Below, piece after piece: positions 9,745-19,967 of a stretch of 64,000 bases of DNA. The position numbers and the translations under genes are program-made. The stretch is from Rhodothermaeota bacterium MED-G19 (GTDB taxonomy: Bacteria > Bacteroidota > Bacteroidia > Cytophagales > MED-G16): the NCBI GenBank assembly GCA_002457315.1, contig NTKI01000002.1:109986-173985 (forward strand), given 5' to 3'. The number at the start of each line of letters is the position of its first letter. The stretch's first letter is position 1. Under the pieces are notes generated by a model that did no database searches, had not been told where the DNA came from, and saw only the letters and a program-made list of their open reading frames with translations.

Positions 9745-11330
9745 TGAAAAACTTATTACTAATTATTTTATTACTATCTAATTTTATCTCTTTATCTCAA
9801 ATAGAGAAAGCACCCGAAAGGTATAGAGGAGAAGGACCTTTCAATCAACTTATTATTAGAGGAGCTACTCTAATAAATGGTAATGGTGCACCACCAACAG
9901 GTCCTGTTGATATAGTAATAGAAAAAAATATAATTACAAGTGTAAGAAATGTTGGTTATCCCGGATTAGAAATCAATGAAAAAAGAAGACCAATTGCTAA
10001 ACCTGGCTCAATGGAGATTGATGCTCACGGAAAATATGTACTACCAGGATTTATTGACATGCACGGACACATCTCTTCTCAGAGATCTGGAACAGCTGAA
10101 TATGTTTATAAATTATGGATGGCTCACGGAATTACAACTATAAGAGACCCATCATGTGGACAAGGTCTTGACTGGGTTCTTCATCAAAAGGAAGAAAGTA
10201 AAAAAAATAAAATAACTGCTCCAAGGATTTTAGCTTATACTGGATTTGGACAAGGTGCATCTAATGGGATAAACACTCCAGAAGAAGCAGTTAATTGGGT
10301 GAGAAAAAATGCAGATAATGGTGCTGACGGTATTAAATTTTTTGGATTAAGACCCGATATATTTAAAGCTGCTCTTCAAGAAAATAAAAGATTAGGTCTA
10401 AGGTCTGCTTGTCATCATGCACAAATGGATGTTTCTGAAATGAATGTTCTAGAAACCGCAAGAAATGGGTTAACTACCATGGAACATTGGTATGGCTTAC
10501 CTGAAGCGCTTTTTGAAAATAAAACTGTTCAAAATTATCCCCTAGAATATAATTATATGAATGAAGGTCATAGATTTGAAGAAGCAGGAAAACTTTGGAA
10601 ACAAGCAGCTGAACCATATTCAAAAAAATGGAACGATGTGATGAATGAGTTAATTTCGTTAGACTTCACCATAGATGTAACATTTGTTCCATATAGTGTT
10701 TTCAGAGATGTTCAGAGAGCTAGTAGTCTTCCATGGCATAAAGATTATACTAGGCCTAAACTTCTCAAATTTTTTCTTCCAGCCAGAGATTCTCATGCTG
10801 CAGCGTATTATGACTGGGGATCAGAACTTGAGACAGAATGGAAAGAAAATTATAAGCTTTGGATGACTTTTATTAATGAATATAAAAATAGAGGTGGAAG
10901 AGTTACTGCAGGAGCAGATTCTGGTTATATGTATAACTTATATGGGTTTGGATATGTTCAGGAACTAGAGTTATTAAGAGAGTCAGGTTTTCACCCAATG
11001 GAAGTTATTAAAGCAGCTACTCTACATGCTGCTGAAGCTATAGGTATGGAAAAAAAGATAGGAACTATTGAGGTTGGTAAATTTGCAGACTTAATTATAA
11101 TGAATGATAATCCTTTAAAAAATCTAAAATATTTGTATGCAACAGGAGATATTAAGTTAGAGAATAATGAAGTTATAAGAGTTGGGGGAATAAATCATAC
11201 GATTAAAGATGGAATAATATATAATACTAAAGAACTATTATCTGATGTTAAAAAAATAGTTGACAAAGAAAAAGAAGAAAATCCTGGGTGGGAAAATTTA
11301 CTGTTTGAAAATATTAGAAGAAAAGATTGA
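9744..11330 (+). CDS. Secreted metal-dependent amidohydrolase
   Basis: This 528-aa protein has a signal peptide (residues 1 to about 19, ending SLSQ). A composite amidohydrolase domain follows: the N-terminal beta-sandwich strand LIIRGATLINGNG, then PGFIDMHGHISSQ with the HxH metal ligands near residues 107 and 109. Further candidate ligand histidines lie in ACHHAQMD and TMEHWYG, and the last metal aspartate is in AGADSGYMY. The C-terminal GTIEVGKFADLIIMNDNPL returns to the sandwich. It belongs with imidazolonepropionase-like and prolidase-like amidohydrolases acting in the periplasm or outside the cell. The substrate cannot be read from the sequence; small peptides or cyclic amides are typical. 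Its end is 1 bp from the convergent aspS stop. Confidence 0.88.
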   Translation: MKNLLLIILLLSNFISLSQIEKAPERYRGEGPFNQLIIRGATLINGNGAPPTGPVDIVIEKNIITSVRNVGYPGLEINEKRRPIAKPGSMEIDAHGKYVLPGFIDMHGHISSQRSGTAEYVYKLWMAHGITTIRDPSCGQGLDWVLHQKEESKKNKITAPRILAYTGFGQGASNGINTPEEAVNWVRKNADNGADGIKFFGLRPDIFKAALQENKRLGLRSACHHAQMDVSEMNVLETARNGLTTMEHWYGLPEALFENKTVQNYPLEYNYMNEGHRFEEAGKLWKQAAEPYSKKWNDVMNELISLDFTIDVTFVPYSVFRDVQRASSLPWHKDYTRPKLLKFFLPARDSHAAAYYDWGSELETEWKENYKLWMTFINEYKNRGGRVTAGADSGYMYNLYGFGYVQELELLRESGFHPMEVIKAATLHAAEAIGMEKKIGTIEVGKFADLIIMNDNPLKNLKYLYATGDIKLENNEVIRVGGINHTIKDGIIYNTKELLSDVKKIVDKEKEENPGWENLLFENIRRKD

Positions 11331-11331
11331 G

Positions 11332-13071
11332 TTATAATCCTAATTCTTTTAATTGATCTTCATCAATAGCAGAAGGTGAATCTATCATAGTATCTCTTCC
11401 TGAAGTATTTTTTGGAAATGCTATAAAATCTCTAATTGATTCTTTACCAGCAAATAAAGCACATAATCTATCAAATCCAAATGCTATACCTCCATGAGGA
11501 GGAGTACCATATCTAAAAGCATTTAATAAAAATCCAAATTGATCATTTGCTTCTTTAGAAGAAAAACCTAAAATTTTAAAAACCTTTTCTTGTAAAATTC
11601 TCTGGTGGATTCTAATTGAACCCCCTCCTATTTCCACACCATTAATAACTAAATCATAAGCGTTTGCTTTAGCTTTAATAGGTTCACTATCTAAAAGTTT
11701 TGTGTCACTTGAAATTGGGGAAGTAAAAGGATGATGCATAGCGTGGTAATCATTAGATTCTTTATCATAAGAAAACATTGGAAAATCTACAATCCAAATC
11801 GGCTTAAAATTATTTGGATCTCTAAGACCCAGTCTATCTCCCATCAATATTCTTAAAGACGACATTGCAGAGAAAGTTTGACTTTTCTCGCCAGCTAAAA
11901 TTAATATGAGGTCATTTTTCTTAGCATTATTTACATTTGCAATGTCATTCAATATCTCTTGAGTATAAAATTTATCAACTGAGGATTTGAAAGAACCATC
12001 CTCATTACACTTAATATAAACTAATCCCTTAGATCCAATTTGAGGTTTTTTAACGAAATTAGTTAATTCATCTAACTCTTTTCTGGAATAGCTAGAAGCC
12101 CCTTTAACTTTAATTGAAAGTATAACTTCAGAATCATCAAAAACTTTAAACCCATTACCTTGAACAATAGATGATATATCCCTAAACCTCATTCCAAACC
12201 TTAAATCTGGCTTATCAGAGCCATAAGAATTTATTGCTTCATCATATTGCATTATAGGTATCTCTCCAATATCAGTTTTCAAAACTTCATTAAACAAATG
12301 ATTTATTAATTTTCCAAAAGATTTTAAAACGTCTTCTCTAGTTACAAAAGACATTTCACAATCAATTTGAGTAAATTCTGGTTGCCTATCTGCTCTTAAG
12401 TCTTCATCTCTAAAACATTTTACTAATTGATAGTATTTATCATAACCTGAGACCATCAAAAGTTGTTTGAATGTTTGAGGGGATTGAGGTAATGCATAAT
12501 ACTCACCTTGATTCATGCGAGAAGGTACAATAAAATCTCTAGCTCCTTCAGGTGTAGACTTAATTAAAACTGGTGTTTCAATTTCAATAAATTCTTGTGA
12601 ATTAAGATAGTTTCTTGTCTCAGACATTAATTTATGTCTTAAAAAAATATTTTTTTGTAGTGGTGACCTTCTTAAATCTAAATATCTGTATTTCATCCTA
12701 AGATCTTCTCCTCCATCTGTTTCATCTTCAATAGTAAAAGGTGGAACTTCAGAGACATTTAGATATTCCATTTCTGAAACCTTAATTTCTATATCTCCAG
12801 TTGAAATATTAGGATTCTTAGATATTCTTTCACTAACTTCTCCAGATACCTTTATAACATACTCTCTTCCACATTTTTTTGCTATATCAAAAGTATTTTT
12901 ATCTGAAGAATCTTCTTCAAACATTAATTGAGTTATTCCATATCTATCTCTTAAATCAATCCAGATAATTTTACCTTTATCTCTAATTTTTTGTGCCCAT
13001 CCACAAAGAGTAACATTAGACTTTACATCTTTTATACCTAATTCACCACAATTATGAGTTCTTAACATCAT
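11332..13071 (-). CDS. aspS: Aspartyl-tRNA synthetase
   Basis: AspS charges tRNA-Asp with aspartate. The 579-aa length is right for the bacterial type. The N-terminal OB-fold anticodon domain starts with [13 protein letters not shown]. Class II motifs are visible: motif 2 around [18 protein letters not shown], the aspartate-binding [14 protein letters not shown], and motif 3 in [15 protein letters not shown]. The insertion domain of bacterial enzymes occupies roughly residues 280 to 410. Two tandem ATG codons (13071 and 13068) precede RTHNC. A candidate -7 box (TAATTTTG, minus strand 13090-13083) would give a leader of only a few bases. It is divergent from tadA. Confidence 0.97.
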   Translation of the reverse strand: MMLRTHNCGELGIKDVKSNVTLCGWAQKIRDKGKIIWIDLRDRYGITQLMFEEDSSDKNTFDIAKKCGREYVIKVSGEVSERISKNPNISTGDIEIKVSEMEYLNVSEVPPFTIEDETDGGEDLRMKYRYLDLRRSPLQKNIFLRHKLMSETRNYLNSQEFIEIETPVLIKSTPEGARDFIVPSRMNQGEYYALPQSPQTFKQLLMVSGYDKYYQLVKCFRDEDLRADRQPEFTQIDCEMSFVTREDVLKSFGKLINHLFNEVLKTDIGEIPIMQYDEAINSYGSDKPDLRFGMRFRDISSIVQGNGFKVFDDSEVILSIKVKGASSYSRKELDELTNFVKKPQIGSKGLVYIKCNEDGSFKSSVDKFYTQEILNDIANVNNAKKNDLILILAGEKSQTFSAMSSLRILMGDRLGLRDPNNFKPIWIVDFPMFSYDKESNDYHAMHHPFTSPISSDTKLLDSEPIKAKANAYDLVINGVEIGGGSIRIHQRILQEKVFKILGFSSKEANDQFGFLLNAFRYGTPPHGGIAFGFDRLCALFAGKESIRDFIAFPKNTSGRDTMIDSPSAIDEDQLKELGL

Positions 13072-13082
13072 TTTAATTTGAA

Positions 13083-13090
13083 CAAAATTA
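13083..13090 (-). promoter_or_regulatory. Possible -7 box for aspS
   Basis: TAATTTTG on the minus strand matches TAnnTTTG exactly. No TTG lies 19 bases upstream (the sequence there is TTC/CAT), so only half the promoter is recognisable. Transcription would start very near the ATG at 13071. Confidence 0.25.
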
Positions 13091-13139
13091 ATAGAATTAT
13101 AAAGAATGAATGAATATTTTTTATATTCTTACATAAGTT

Positions 13140-13589
13140 ATGAATTTGTTAAAAAATAAACAGGAATATTTTATGAAAATGGCTTTAAGAGAAGCTAAAA
13201 TAGCTTACAATGAAGAAGAAATTCCTATAGGCGCAGTAATAGTTCATGAAAATACCATAATAAGTAAAGGCCATAATCAATGTCAAAAATTAAATGATTC
13301 CACAGCCCATGCTGAAATGATAGCAATTACATCTGCTCAAAATAAAATTGGAAGTAAATACCTTAATGATTGTGAGCTATATATAACTTTAGAACCATGT
13401 ATGATGTGCAGTGGTGCTATATATTTATCAAAATTATCAAAAGTAATTTATGCTCTTGATGATAAGGAAAAGGGATATATTAGAAAGTCAAAGGAAAAAA
13501 TTAATAAGAAATTACTTATTGAGTCAAATGTCTTTGAGGACGAATCAAAAAAATTATTAGAATCTTTTTTCTTTAAATTAAGAAGTTAA
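13140..13589 (+). CDS. tadA: tRNA adenosine-34 deaminase TadA
   Basis: TadA deaminates A34 to inosine in tRNA-Arg(ACG), allowing one tRNA to read three CGN codons. The 149-aa protein shows the deaminase zinc site: HAEMIAI (zinc His and catalytic Glu) and EPCMMC (the two zinc Cys), with the preceding EIPIGAVIV strand. The short C-terminal tail (LLESFFFKLRS) is typical of TadA and separates it from cytidine or guanine deaminases. An ATG at 13140 starts the domain at the usual distance. It is divergent from aspS, 68 bp apart. Confidence 0.93.
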   Translation: MNLLKNKQEYFMKMALREAKIAYNEEEIPIGAVIVHENTIISKGHNQCQKLNDSTAHAEMIAITSAQNKIGSKYLNDCELYITLEPCMMCSGAIYLSKLSKVIYALDDKEKGYIRKSKEKINKKLLIESNVFEDESKKLLESFFFKLRS

Positions 13590-13657
13590 CCTTGCAATAT
13601 ATAAACTAAAATATTTAAATTAAATTAATTTTTTAAACACAATAAATTTTAATAAAT

Positions 13658-14254
13658 ATGGCTTTTTCATTACCTAAGTTACCTTATTCATACGATGCAC
13701 TTGAACCTTTTATAGATACCACAACAATGGAGATTCATCATAAAAGACATCATAATCTTTATTTAACAAACTTAAATAATACATTAGAAAACACAAATAC
13801 GTCTAATTTATCTATAGAAGATATTTGCAGGAATCATTCTGAAAATATTGCATTAAGAAATAATGGTGGTGGTCATTATAATCATTCATTGTTCTGGAAC
13901 ATATTATCTCCAAATGGAGGAGGGAATCCAAATGGTAAAGTAAAAGAACTTATAGATTCAAGTTTTGGCAGTTATGATAATTTTAAAGAAAAATTCAAAA
14001 ATGCAGCCATGACAAGATTTGGTTCAGGTTGGGCATGGTTATGTCAAATCCATGATCATTTAGAAATATGTTCTACGGCAAATCAAGATAATCCCTTAAT
14101 GCCAGGAATATGTAACAATGAAAGCAACCCACTACTTGGAATTGATGTATGGGAACACGCCTACTATTTAAATTATCAAAATAAGAGAGTAGAATATATT
14201 GATGCATTCTATAATTTGATAAATTGGGAAACAGTTAATAAAAGAATTAAATGA
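13658..14254 (+). CDS. sodA: Superoxide dismutase, Mn-type (or cambialistic)
   Basis: This 198-aa cytoplasmic enzyme dismutates superoxide. Metal ligands are visible: His in [12 protein letters not shown], His in [14 protein letters not shown], and the Asp and His of [15 protein letters not shown]. The glycines before HYNHSLFW together with the glutamine in TANQDNPLM are the pattern of manganese enzymes; iron enzymes carry the glutamine in the other position. Metal preference by eye is not proof. The stop overlaps the ATG of the Gfo/Idh gene by 4 bp, so the two are probably translated from one message although they share no obvious function. Confidence 0.94.
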   Translation: MAFSLPKLPYSYDALEPFIDTTTMEIHHKRHHNLYLTNLNNTLENTNTSNLSIEDICRNHSENIALRNNGGGHYNHSLFWNILSPNGGGNPNGKVKELIDSSFGSYDNFKEKFKNAAMTRFGSGWAWLCQIHDHLEICSTANQDNPLMPGICNNESNPLLGIDVWEHAYYLNYQNKRVEYIDAFYNLINWETVNKRIK

Positions 14255-15612
14255 ACAGCAGAAGGAAATTTGTTCAAAATGCATCTAAAATTGGTCTAGC
14301 AAGTACTTTTATTTCAGGAATTCCATTAGAATTAATTGCAAGTAAAAGAAAAAAGATATCGGCAAATGATAAAATAAACTTCGGTGTAATTGGATGTAAA
14401 GGTATGGGTTGGAGTGATATGAGGTCAATTTTAAAAAATAGTGAAACTGATTGTATTGCCTTATGTGATGTAGATGAGAATGTTCTCAATGAAAGATCTA
14501 AAAATGTAAAAGACATTACTGGTAAAAACCCAAAAATTTATAAAGACTATAGAAAATTATTAGAAAATAAAGATATAGATGCAGTTGTTATTGGTACTCC
14601 TGATCACTGGCACTGTCTGAACCTTGTTGATGCCCTTAGTGCAGATAAACATGTCTACTGTGAAAAACCTATTTCAAACTCTATCGAAGAAGCTGATATA
14701 ATGTTAAAAGCTTCATTAGAAGCAAAAAAATGTGTTCAAGTTGGACAGTGGCAAAGAAGTGGTGGACAATATAAAGAAGCCATGAATTATTTATGGTCTG
14801 GCAAATTAGGAAATATTAGATTAGTAAAAGTATGGGCTTATCAAGGCTGGTATGGATGGGTAGATGATATTAAAGATTCAGATACACCTAAAGGTGTTGA
14901 CTATAAAATGTGGTTGGGACCAGCACCATTAAGGAAATTTAATAAAAATAGATTTCATTTTAATTTCAGATGGTATTGGGATTATGCTGGTGGACTAATG
15001 ACTGACTGGGGAGTTCATGAGATTGATATCGCATTATGGGGAATGAAAGCAAAGAACCCTATATCAATTTCTGCATCAGGCGGAAAATTTGCTTATCCAA
15101 ATCAAGATACAGAGACTCCGGATTCTCTTCAAACAATTTATGAATTCAAAGACTTTACCATGCTATGGGAACATGCAAATGGTATTGACTCTGGAAATTA
15201 TGGTCTTTCTGAAGGAATTGCTTTTATCGGAAATAAAGGGACTTTAGTCGTAAATAGAACTGGATGGCATGTTATTCCAGAAAAAGATCACAGGAATGGA
15301 GGAGACTTATTTATTGAAGAAGTTCCAAGAACTACCTTTAATTGGAATGATGTAGGTAAAAAATATGGTAATGCTCTTGATTTACACACAGAGAATTTCA
15401 TTGAAAGCATTAAAAAAAATGACCCATCAATTTTAAATTGTGGAATTGAAAGTGGAAGTCAAGTTTCTAAAGTTGCTCATATGGGTAATGTTGCTTTTAG
15501 AAATAATTCTAAAATCAGATGGAACGAAAAAGAAAATAATTTCGATAATTCTTCAGCAAATAATTTAATAATTCCAACCTATAACAATGGATGGGAATTA
15601 CCTAGAATCTGA
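14251..15612 (+). CDS. Gfo/Idh/MocA family oxidoreductase, Tat-exported type
   Basis: This 453-aa protein begins with a twin-arginine-like leader ([17 protein letters not shown]), suggesting folded export to the periplasm with bound cofactor. The Rossmann fold starts at [15 protein letters not shown], the family signature CEKPIS follows near residue 140, and the C-terminal alpha/beta domain includes [13 protein letters not shown]. Such exported members occur in Bacteroidota and are thought to act on sugars or glycosides, some with tightly bound NAD(P). The substrate is unknown. It overlaps the dismutase gene by 4 bp at its start and the convergent uvrB by 15 bp at its end. Confidence 0.9.
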   Translation: MNSRRKFVQNASKIGLASTFISGIPLELIASKRKKISANDKINFGVIGCKGMGWSDMRSILKNSETDCIALCDVDENVLNERSKNVKDITGKNPKIYKDYRKLLENKDIDAVVIGTPDHWHCLNLVDALSADKHVYCEKPISNSIEEADIMLKASLEAKKCVQVGQWQRSGGQYKEAMNYLWSGKLGNIRLVKVWAYQGWYGWVDDIKDSDTPKGVDYKMWLGPAPLRKFNKNRFHFNFRWYWDYAGGLMTDWGVHEIDIALWGMKAKNPISISASGGKFAYPNQDTETPDSLQTIYEFKDFTMLWEHANGIDSGNYGLSEGIAFIGNKGTLVVNRTGWHVIPEKDHRNGGDLFIEEVPRTTFNWNDVGKKYGNALDLHTENFIESIKKNDPSILNCGIESGSQVSKVAHMGNVAFRNNSKIRWNEKENNFDNSSANNLIIPTYNNGWELPRI

Positions 15613-17619
15613 CTTTTGAGAAATAATTTTTTTTAATTCTACATTTTCATCCCTTAATCTAGCAGCTTCATAAAAATCAAGATTTTCTGCTGCTCTTTCC
15701 ATTTCAATTTTATTTTTTTTGATAATTTTTTCAATTTCTGAAGTTTTCATATCTCTTATAACAGGATCAATTTGAAGTTCAGAGACAAACTTCTTATTTG
15801 AATCTTTTTCATGAGCAACTGTTGTTTGTTCTAGTATCTTTTCTTTTGATTTAATAATAGTCTTAGGTTTAATGCCATGCTTTAAATTATAGGAGTCCTG
15901 TATCTTTCTTCTTCTATTAGTTTCATCCATTGTTGACCTCATGGATTTAGTTATTTTATCAGCATACATTATAACTAAACCTTTTACATTTCTTGCAGCT
16001 CTACCTACAGTCTGAATTAAAGACTTTTCATTTCTTAAGAAACCTTCTTTATCAGCATCTAATATAATAACCAAAGAAACCTCAGGTAGGTCAAGCCCTT
16101 CTCTCAACAAATTAACACCAACTAATACATCAAAAGTACCTAATCTCAGCTCTCTTAGAATATTAACTCTTTCCAGTGTTTCTATCTCAGAGTGCATATA
16201 TCTAGCCTTGATTCCATTATTATTAAGATATTTATTAAGTTCTTCAGACATTCTTTTAGTAAGAGTAGTTATTAAAACTCTTTCTGAGTTTTCAACTCTT
16301 TTAAATATTTCATTAATGATATCATCAATTTGATTTTCTGTTTTTCTTACCTCAATAATAGGATCAAGTAACCCTGTAGGTCTAATTATTTGCTCAACAA
16401 TTGACCCACCTGAAGAAGTTAATTCATAGTCAGAAGGTGTAGCTCCAACAAATACTACTTTATTAATTAATGACTCAAACTCTTCAAAATTTAGAGGCCT
16501 ATTATCTAGGGCTGATGGAAGTCTGAATCCATAATCTACAAGGTTCATTTTTCTAGACCTATCACCTCCCCACATAGCTCTTATCTGAGGAATAGTGACA
16601 TGACTTTCATCAATAAACATCATGAAATCATCAGGAAAATAGTCAATTAAGCAGAATGGTCTCTTTCCTGGTTTACGTCTATCAAAATATCTTGAATAAT
16701 TTTCAACACCTGAACAATACCCTATTTCATTTATCATTTCAACATCAAACTCCGTCCTTTCTTTTATTCTTTTTGCCTCATTAAACTTTCTTTCTTTCTC
16801 AAAGAAGTGAATCTGTTTTTCTAAATCACCTTCAATTTCATTCAAGGCTTTATCTATAACCTCTTTTGAAGTAATAAACAAATTTGCTGGATATATTTTG
16901 ATTGAATCTTCAGAAGAAATTGACCTTCCTGAAGAAGGATCTACCTTTTGAATAGATTCTACTTCATCTCCCCAAAAAATAATTCTTAAAATATAATCAG
17001 CATATGCTAAATAAACATCTAATGTATCACCTTTTAGTCTAAATGTTCCTCTTTTAAAATCAGATTCATGTGATCTTTCATAAAGTATGTCTACTAAAGA
17101 AAATAATAACTCTTTTAATAGAATATTTTCTCCTACATTTATTTCAAGAACATTTTTTCCAAAATCATCAGGGTTACCAATACCATAAATACATGATACA
17201 GAGGCGACTACAATAACATCATTCCTTCCTGATAGCAATGAGGATGTAGCACTCAATCTTAATTTTTCAATCTGCTCATTAATTGACAGATCTTTTTCTA
17301 TATAAACATTTGAGCTCGGAATATATGCCTCTGGTTGATAATAATCATAATATGAAATAAAATACTCAACACAATTATTAGGAAAAAAAGATTTTAGCTC
17401 ACCATATAACTGAGCTGCAAGTGTCTTATTATGAGATATAATTAATGTTGGTTTATTAATTTCTTTAATGACATTGGCCATTGTAAAAGTTTTTCCAGAA
17501 CCAGTTACACCTAATAGCACTTGGCTTTTTTCATTATTTTTTATACCCTTTACCAATTCTGCGATGGCCCTTGGCTGATCTCCTTTTGGAGAAAACTCCG
17601 ATTTTAAATCAAATTTCAA
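15598..17619 (-). CDS. uvrB: Excinuclease ABC subunit B
   Basis: UvrB is the damage-verifying helicase-like subunit of nucleotide excision repair. The 673-aa protein is full length. The Walker A motif is GVTGSGKTFTMANVI, the beta-hairpin region is YYDYYQPEAYIPSSNVYIEK, DEXH-type motif II is FIDESHVTIPQ, and motif VI is QTVGRAARNVKG. The C-terminal UVR domain that contacts UvrC (AAENLDFYEAARLRDE) is present. The only plausible start is a TTG at 17619; no ATG lies nearby in frame and family alignments begin at FDLKSEFSPKGDQPRAI. It is the last gene of the operon TPR-comA-DUF368-aroE-uvrB, 11 bp after aroE. Confidence 0.97.
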   Translation of the reverse strand: MKFDLKSEFSPKGDQPRAIAELVKGIKNNEKSQVLLGVTGSGKTFTMANVIKEINKPTLIISHNKTLAAQLYGELKSFFPNNCVEYFISYYDYYQPEAYIPSSNVYIEKDLSINEQIEKLRLSATSSLLSGRNDVIVVASVSCIYGIGNPDDFGKNVLEINVGENILLKELLFSLVDILYERSHESDFKRGTFRLKGDTLDVYLAYADYILRIIFWGDEVESIQKVDPSSGRSISSEDSIKIYPANLFITSKEVIDKALNEIEGDLEKQIHFFEKERKFNEAKRIKERTEFDVEMINEIGYCSGVENYSRYFDRRKPGKRPFCLIDYFPDDFMMFIDESHVTIPQIRAMWGGDRSRKMNLVDYGFRLPSALDNRPLNFEEFESLINKVVFVGATPSDYELTSSGGSIVEQIIRPTGLLDPIIEVRKTENQIDDIINEIFKRVENSERVLITTLTKRMSEELNKYLNNNGIKARYMHSEIETLERVNILRELRLGTFDVLVGVNLLREGLDLPEVSLVIILDADKEGFLRNEKSLIQTVGRAARNVKGLVIMYADKITKSMRSTMDETNRRRKIQDSYNLKHGIKPKTIIKSKEKILEQTTVAHEKDSNKKFVSELQIDPVIRDMKTSEIEKIIKKNKIEMERAAENLDFYEAARLRDENVELKKIISQKSDSR

Positions 17620-17630
17620 AATATTATATT

Positions 17631-18365
17631 TTAATTATTCCATATTTCCCAAGACAAGTCTGCTTGGATAGCCAACATTTCGTATCCATTTTTTGTATTT
17701 GCACCTTTATTTTTTGAAATGGATAAAAGTTTTGTTTCTATAGGATTATATACTAAATCAAATACATAATGTTTATTAGTAAATAACTCATAATCAAGAT
17801 CAGGAAAAGTTTGAATATTAGGATACATACCTAAAGGCGTTGAATTTATTATTAAATTATAATCTGATAGAGCTCTGTTTTGTCTTAATTCGTCATATGT
17901 AATTTTAGAATCTCCTGAATTTCTAGATACGATTTTAAAAGGGATTTCTAATTGATTTAGACAATATTGTATTGCGTTAGAACTTCCCCCAGACCCTAAG
18001 ACTAAAGCTGAAAAGTTTCTATTAGGTATCCATTTAAGTAAACTTTCTTTAAAACCTAAATGATCTGTATTAAATCCCTTAAGCTTGCCATTTTGAAATT
18101 TAATAACATTAACAGATCCAATTTTTTTTACCTCATCATCAACTTCATGTAAAAATTTAATAACATTTTCTTTATGAGGAATCGTTACATTTAATCCATT
18201 TATATCTGGCTCTTTTTCTATTAAGTTATGTAAATGATTAATATTATCTAATTCATAATTTTCATAATTAACATCTTCAATTTGAAGTTTAATAAATTTT
18301 TTTTTAAAATATGATTTTGAAAATGAATGCTCTAAAGGAAATCCAATTAATCCAAATTTTCTCAT
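17631..18365 (-). CDS. aroE: Shikimate dehydrogenase AroE
   Basis: AroE reduces 3-dehydroshikimate to shikimate with NADPH in the aromatic amino acid pathway. The 244-aa protein is slightly short for the family. It has the N-terminal substrate motif GFPLEHSFSKSYF, the LNVTIPHKENV segment with the catalytic lysine, the aspartate in GFNTDHLGF, and the nucleotide-binding ALVLGSGGSSNAI. NSTPLGMYP and NGYEMLAIQA complete the picture. The ATG at 18365 overlaps the DUF368 stop by 4 bp. No other aro genes are in the window. Confidence 0.95.
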   Translation of the reverse strand: MRKFGLIGFPLEHSFSKSYFKKKFIKLQIEDVNYENYELDNINHLHNLIEKEPDINGLNVTIPHKENVIKFLHEVDDEVKKIGSVNVIKFQNGKLKGFNTDHLGFKESLLKWIPNRNFSALVLGSGGSSNAIQYCLNQLEIPFKIVSRNSGDSKITYDELRQNRALSDYNLIINSTPLGMYPNIQTFPDLDYELFTNKHYVFDLVYNPIETKLLSISKNKGANTKNGYEMLAIQADLSWEIWNN

Positions 18366-19210
18366 TTCGTATTAAGATAATGTGATATTATACCCGATAT
18401 TATAAAAATTATAATTGGTAAGGTTAAATCAGAAATATTATGAATTGGTAAAATTAAATCATTATTATTTTGCCAGGGCCATACTTTATTTAATGCACCC
18501 AGCATTATTCCTGAAAGAAATAAAATAGTTGATTTATAATATTTATTTAACAACCAAAAAATAATTTTAGAGAATGATAAAATTCCAAAAACAGCTCCAA
18601 AGGCAAAAACCAAAATATTAGTCCACAATAAAGAAGATATTGAATCTAACATAAATTGATACTTTCCTAAAATAAGTAATATGTAACTTCCAGAAATTCC
18701 TGGAAGAAGCATAGCAGAAATAGCAATAAAACCAGAAAAAAATACTGATATTATACTATCAGATAGAGATAATTGCCCAATAAATAATAATGATAAACCC
18801 AAAGTTAATCCTGAAAATATTAATGAAAAATCAAATAATGAATTTGGGTTTAAAGAAGCAATTAGCTTTAATGATGAAAAAAAAATTAATCCAAAAAAAA
18901 ATGAAAAAAGTAAAATTTTGTGATTTATCAATAGATAAGATATCAAAGAAGAAAAAAGAAAGATAGAAATTAGAATTCCTACAAATACTGGTAAAATGAA
19001 ATTAAAATTCAGTTGATCATTTAATTTTTTAAAATCTAATTTGAGTAAATAAATTAATGTAGAATAATTAATTGATTTAAGAGACTGAATAAATTTTTCA
19101 TAAATTCCTAAGAGCAATGCTATGGTTCCTCCTGAAATTCCAGGAATTAAATCAGAAATACCCATTGCCATACCTTTCAAAAAAAGAATAAGGTGGTTTT
19201 TTATTATCAT
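18362..19210 (-). CDS. DUF368 membrane protein, probable undecaprenyl-phosphate transporter (PopT-like)
   Basis: The family signature GMAMGISDLIPGISGGTIAL is followed by about eight membrane segments and a second internal repeat, MLLPGISGSYILLILG. DUF368 proteins have been linked to recycling of the lipid carrier undecaprenyl phosphate across the inner membrane. That role is inferred here from family membership. The start at ATG 19210, one base after the comA stop, gives 282 aa and places the signature where the family has it. A GTG at 19237 would extend the protein by nine residues into comA and is less likely. It overlaps aroE by 4 bp at its end. Confidence 0.87.
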   Translation of the reverse strand: MIIKNHLILFLKGMAMGISDLIPGISGGTIALLLGIYEKFIQSLKSINYSTLIYLLKLDFKKLNDQLNFNFILPVFVGILISIFLFSSLISYLLINHKILLFSFFFGLIFFSSLKLIASLNPNSLFDFSLIFSGLTLGLSLLFIGQLSLSDSIISVFFSGFIAISAMLLPGISGSYILLILGKYQFMLDSISSLLWTNILVFAFGAVFGILSFSKIIFWLLNKYYKSTILFLSGIMLGALNKVWPWQNNNDLILPIHNISDLTLPIIIFIISGIISHYLNTK

Positions 19211-19211
19211 A

Positions 19212-19967
19212 TTAAAGATATTGGTTGAAAGTATCACCCCTTAACCCGACTCTAATTGTTTCTAGAGAGATAACCTCGTTTCCAGAAATATTACCAAGAT
19301 TTACATTTTGACCAAGCAACTTTACAAACCAAACTTGTTGAGATTTTAGAGGAGCTTCCCATAATATTTTCTCTGTTGGAATTTCTGTAAGTATCTCTTC
19401 AACTAATCCCTGCCTAACCTCTCCCGAAGATCTAAATAATCCAACATTTCCTGATTCTCTTGCTTCACCTATTACTTTCCAGGATCCAGCATTAAGCTCG
19501 GCTCTCATTTGTCTAATCCATTTATATGGTGGAATGATTTTTTTTTCGTCTTTCGAACCAATTTCTGAAAAAACAGTCACATGATTAGCCATTTTTTCAA
19601 TGTATTCACATTTTTTTTTATGAGTAATTGAAATTGATCCATCAGATACTTCTGCATACTTCAGGTTATATTCTTTTAAAATTTTAATGTAGTCATCAAT
19701 TTGATCTCTTATGGCAAATGCCTCAAAAAGAGTTCCACCAAAATATACATTGATTTTTGCATCACTAAATAATTTTAATTTTTCTTTAAGGTTAGTTGCA
19801 AAATTTGATGTGGTCCACCCAAATTTCACAAAATCTATATACTTTGAGGAGGATTCAATTAAATTTTTACATTGTTGTAAACTAGAACCCTTATCAATCA
19901 CCATGGTTATTCCATTTTCTCTTGGTTTTGATGTTCTATCAGGAATACTTTTTAGATTAAAATTCAT
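19212..19967 (-). CDS. Phosphosulfolactate synthase family protein (ComA/YitD-like)
   Basis: Members of this TIM-barrel family join phosphoenolpyruvate and sulfite to give phosphosulfolactate, the first step of coenzyme M synthesis in methanogens. The 251-aa protein has the family blocks ITMVIDKGSS, DFVKFGWTTS, YFGGTLFEAFAI, KYAEVSDGSISI and GEARESGNVG. Bacteroidota do not make coenzyme M, so the product here must have another use; sulfolactate or a sulfonated metabolite is possible. No ComB or ComC is in the window. The ATG at 19967 overlaps the TPR gene by 4 bp, and the DUF368 gene follows directly. The gene is therefore in an operon with aroE and uvrB, which does not explain it. Confidence 0.85.
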   Translation of the reverse strand: MNFNLKSIPDRTSKPRENGITMVIDKGSSLQQCKNLIESSSKYIDFVKFGWTTSNFATNLKEKLKLFSDAKINVYFGGTLFEAFAIRDQIDDYIKILKEYNLKYAEVSDGSISITHKKKCEYIEKMANHVTVFSEIGSKDEKKIIPPYKWIRQMRAELNAGSWKVIGEARESGNVGLFRSSGEVRQGLVEEILTEIPTEKILWEAPLKSQQVWFVKLLGQNVNLGNISGNEVISLETIRVGLRGDTFNQYL

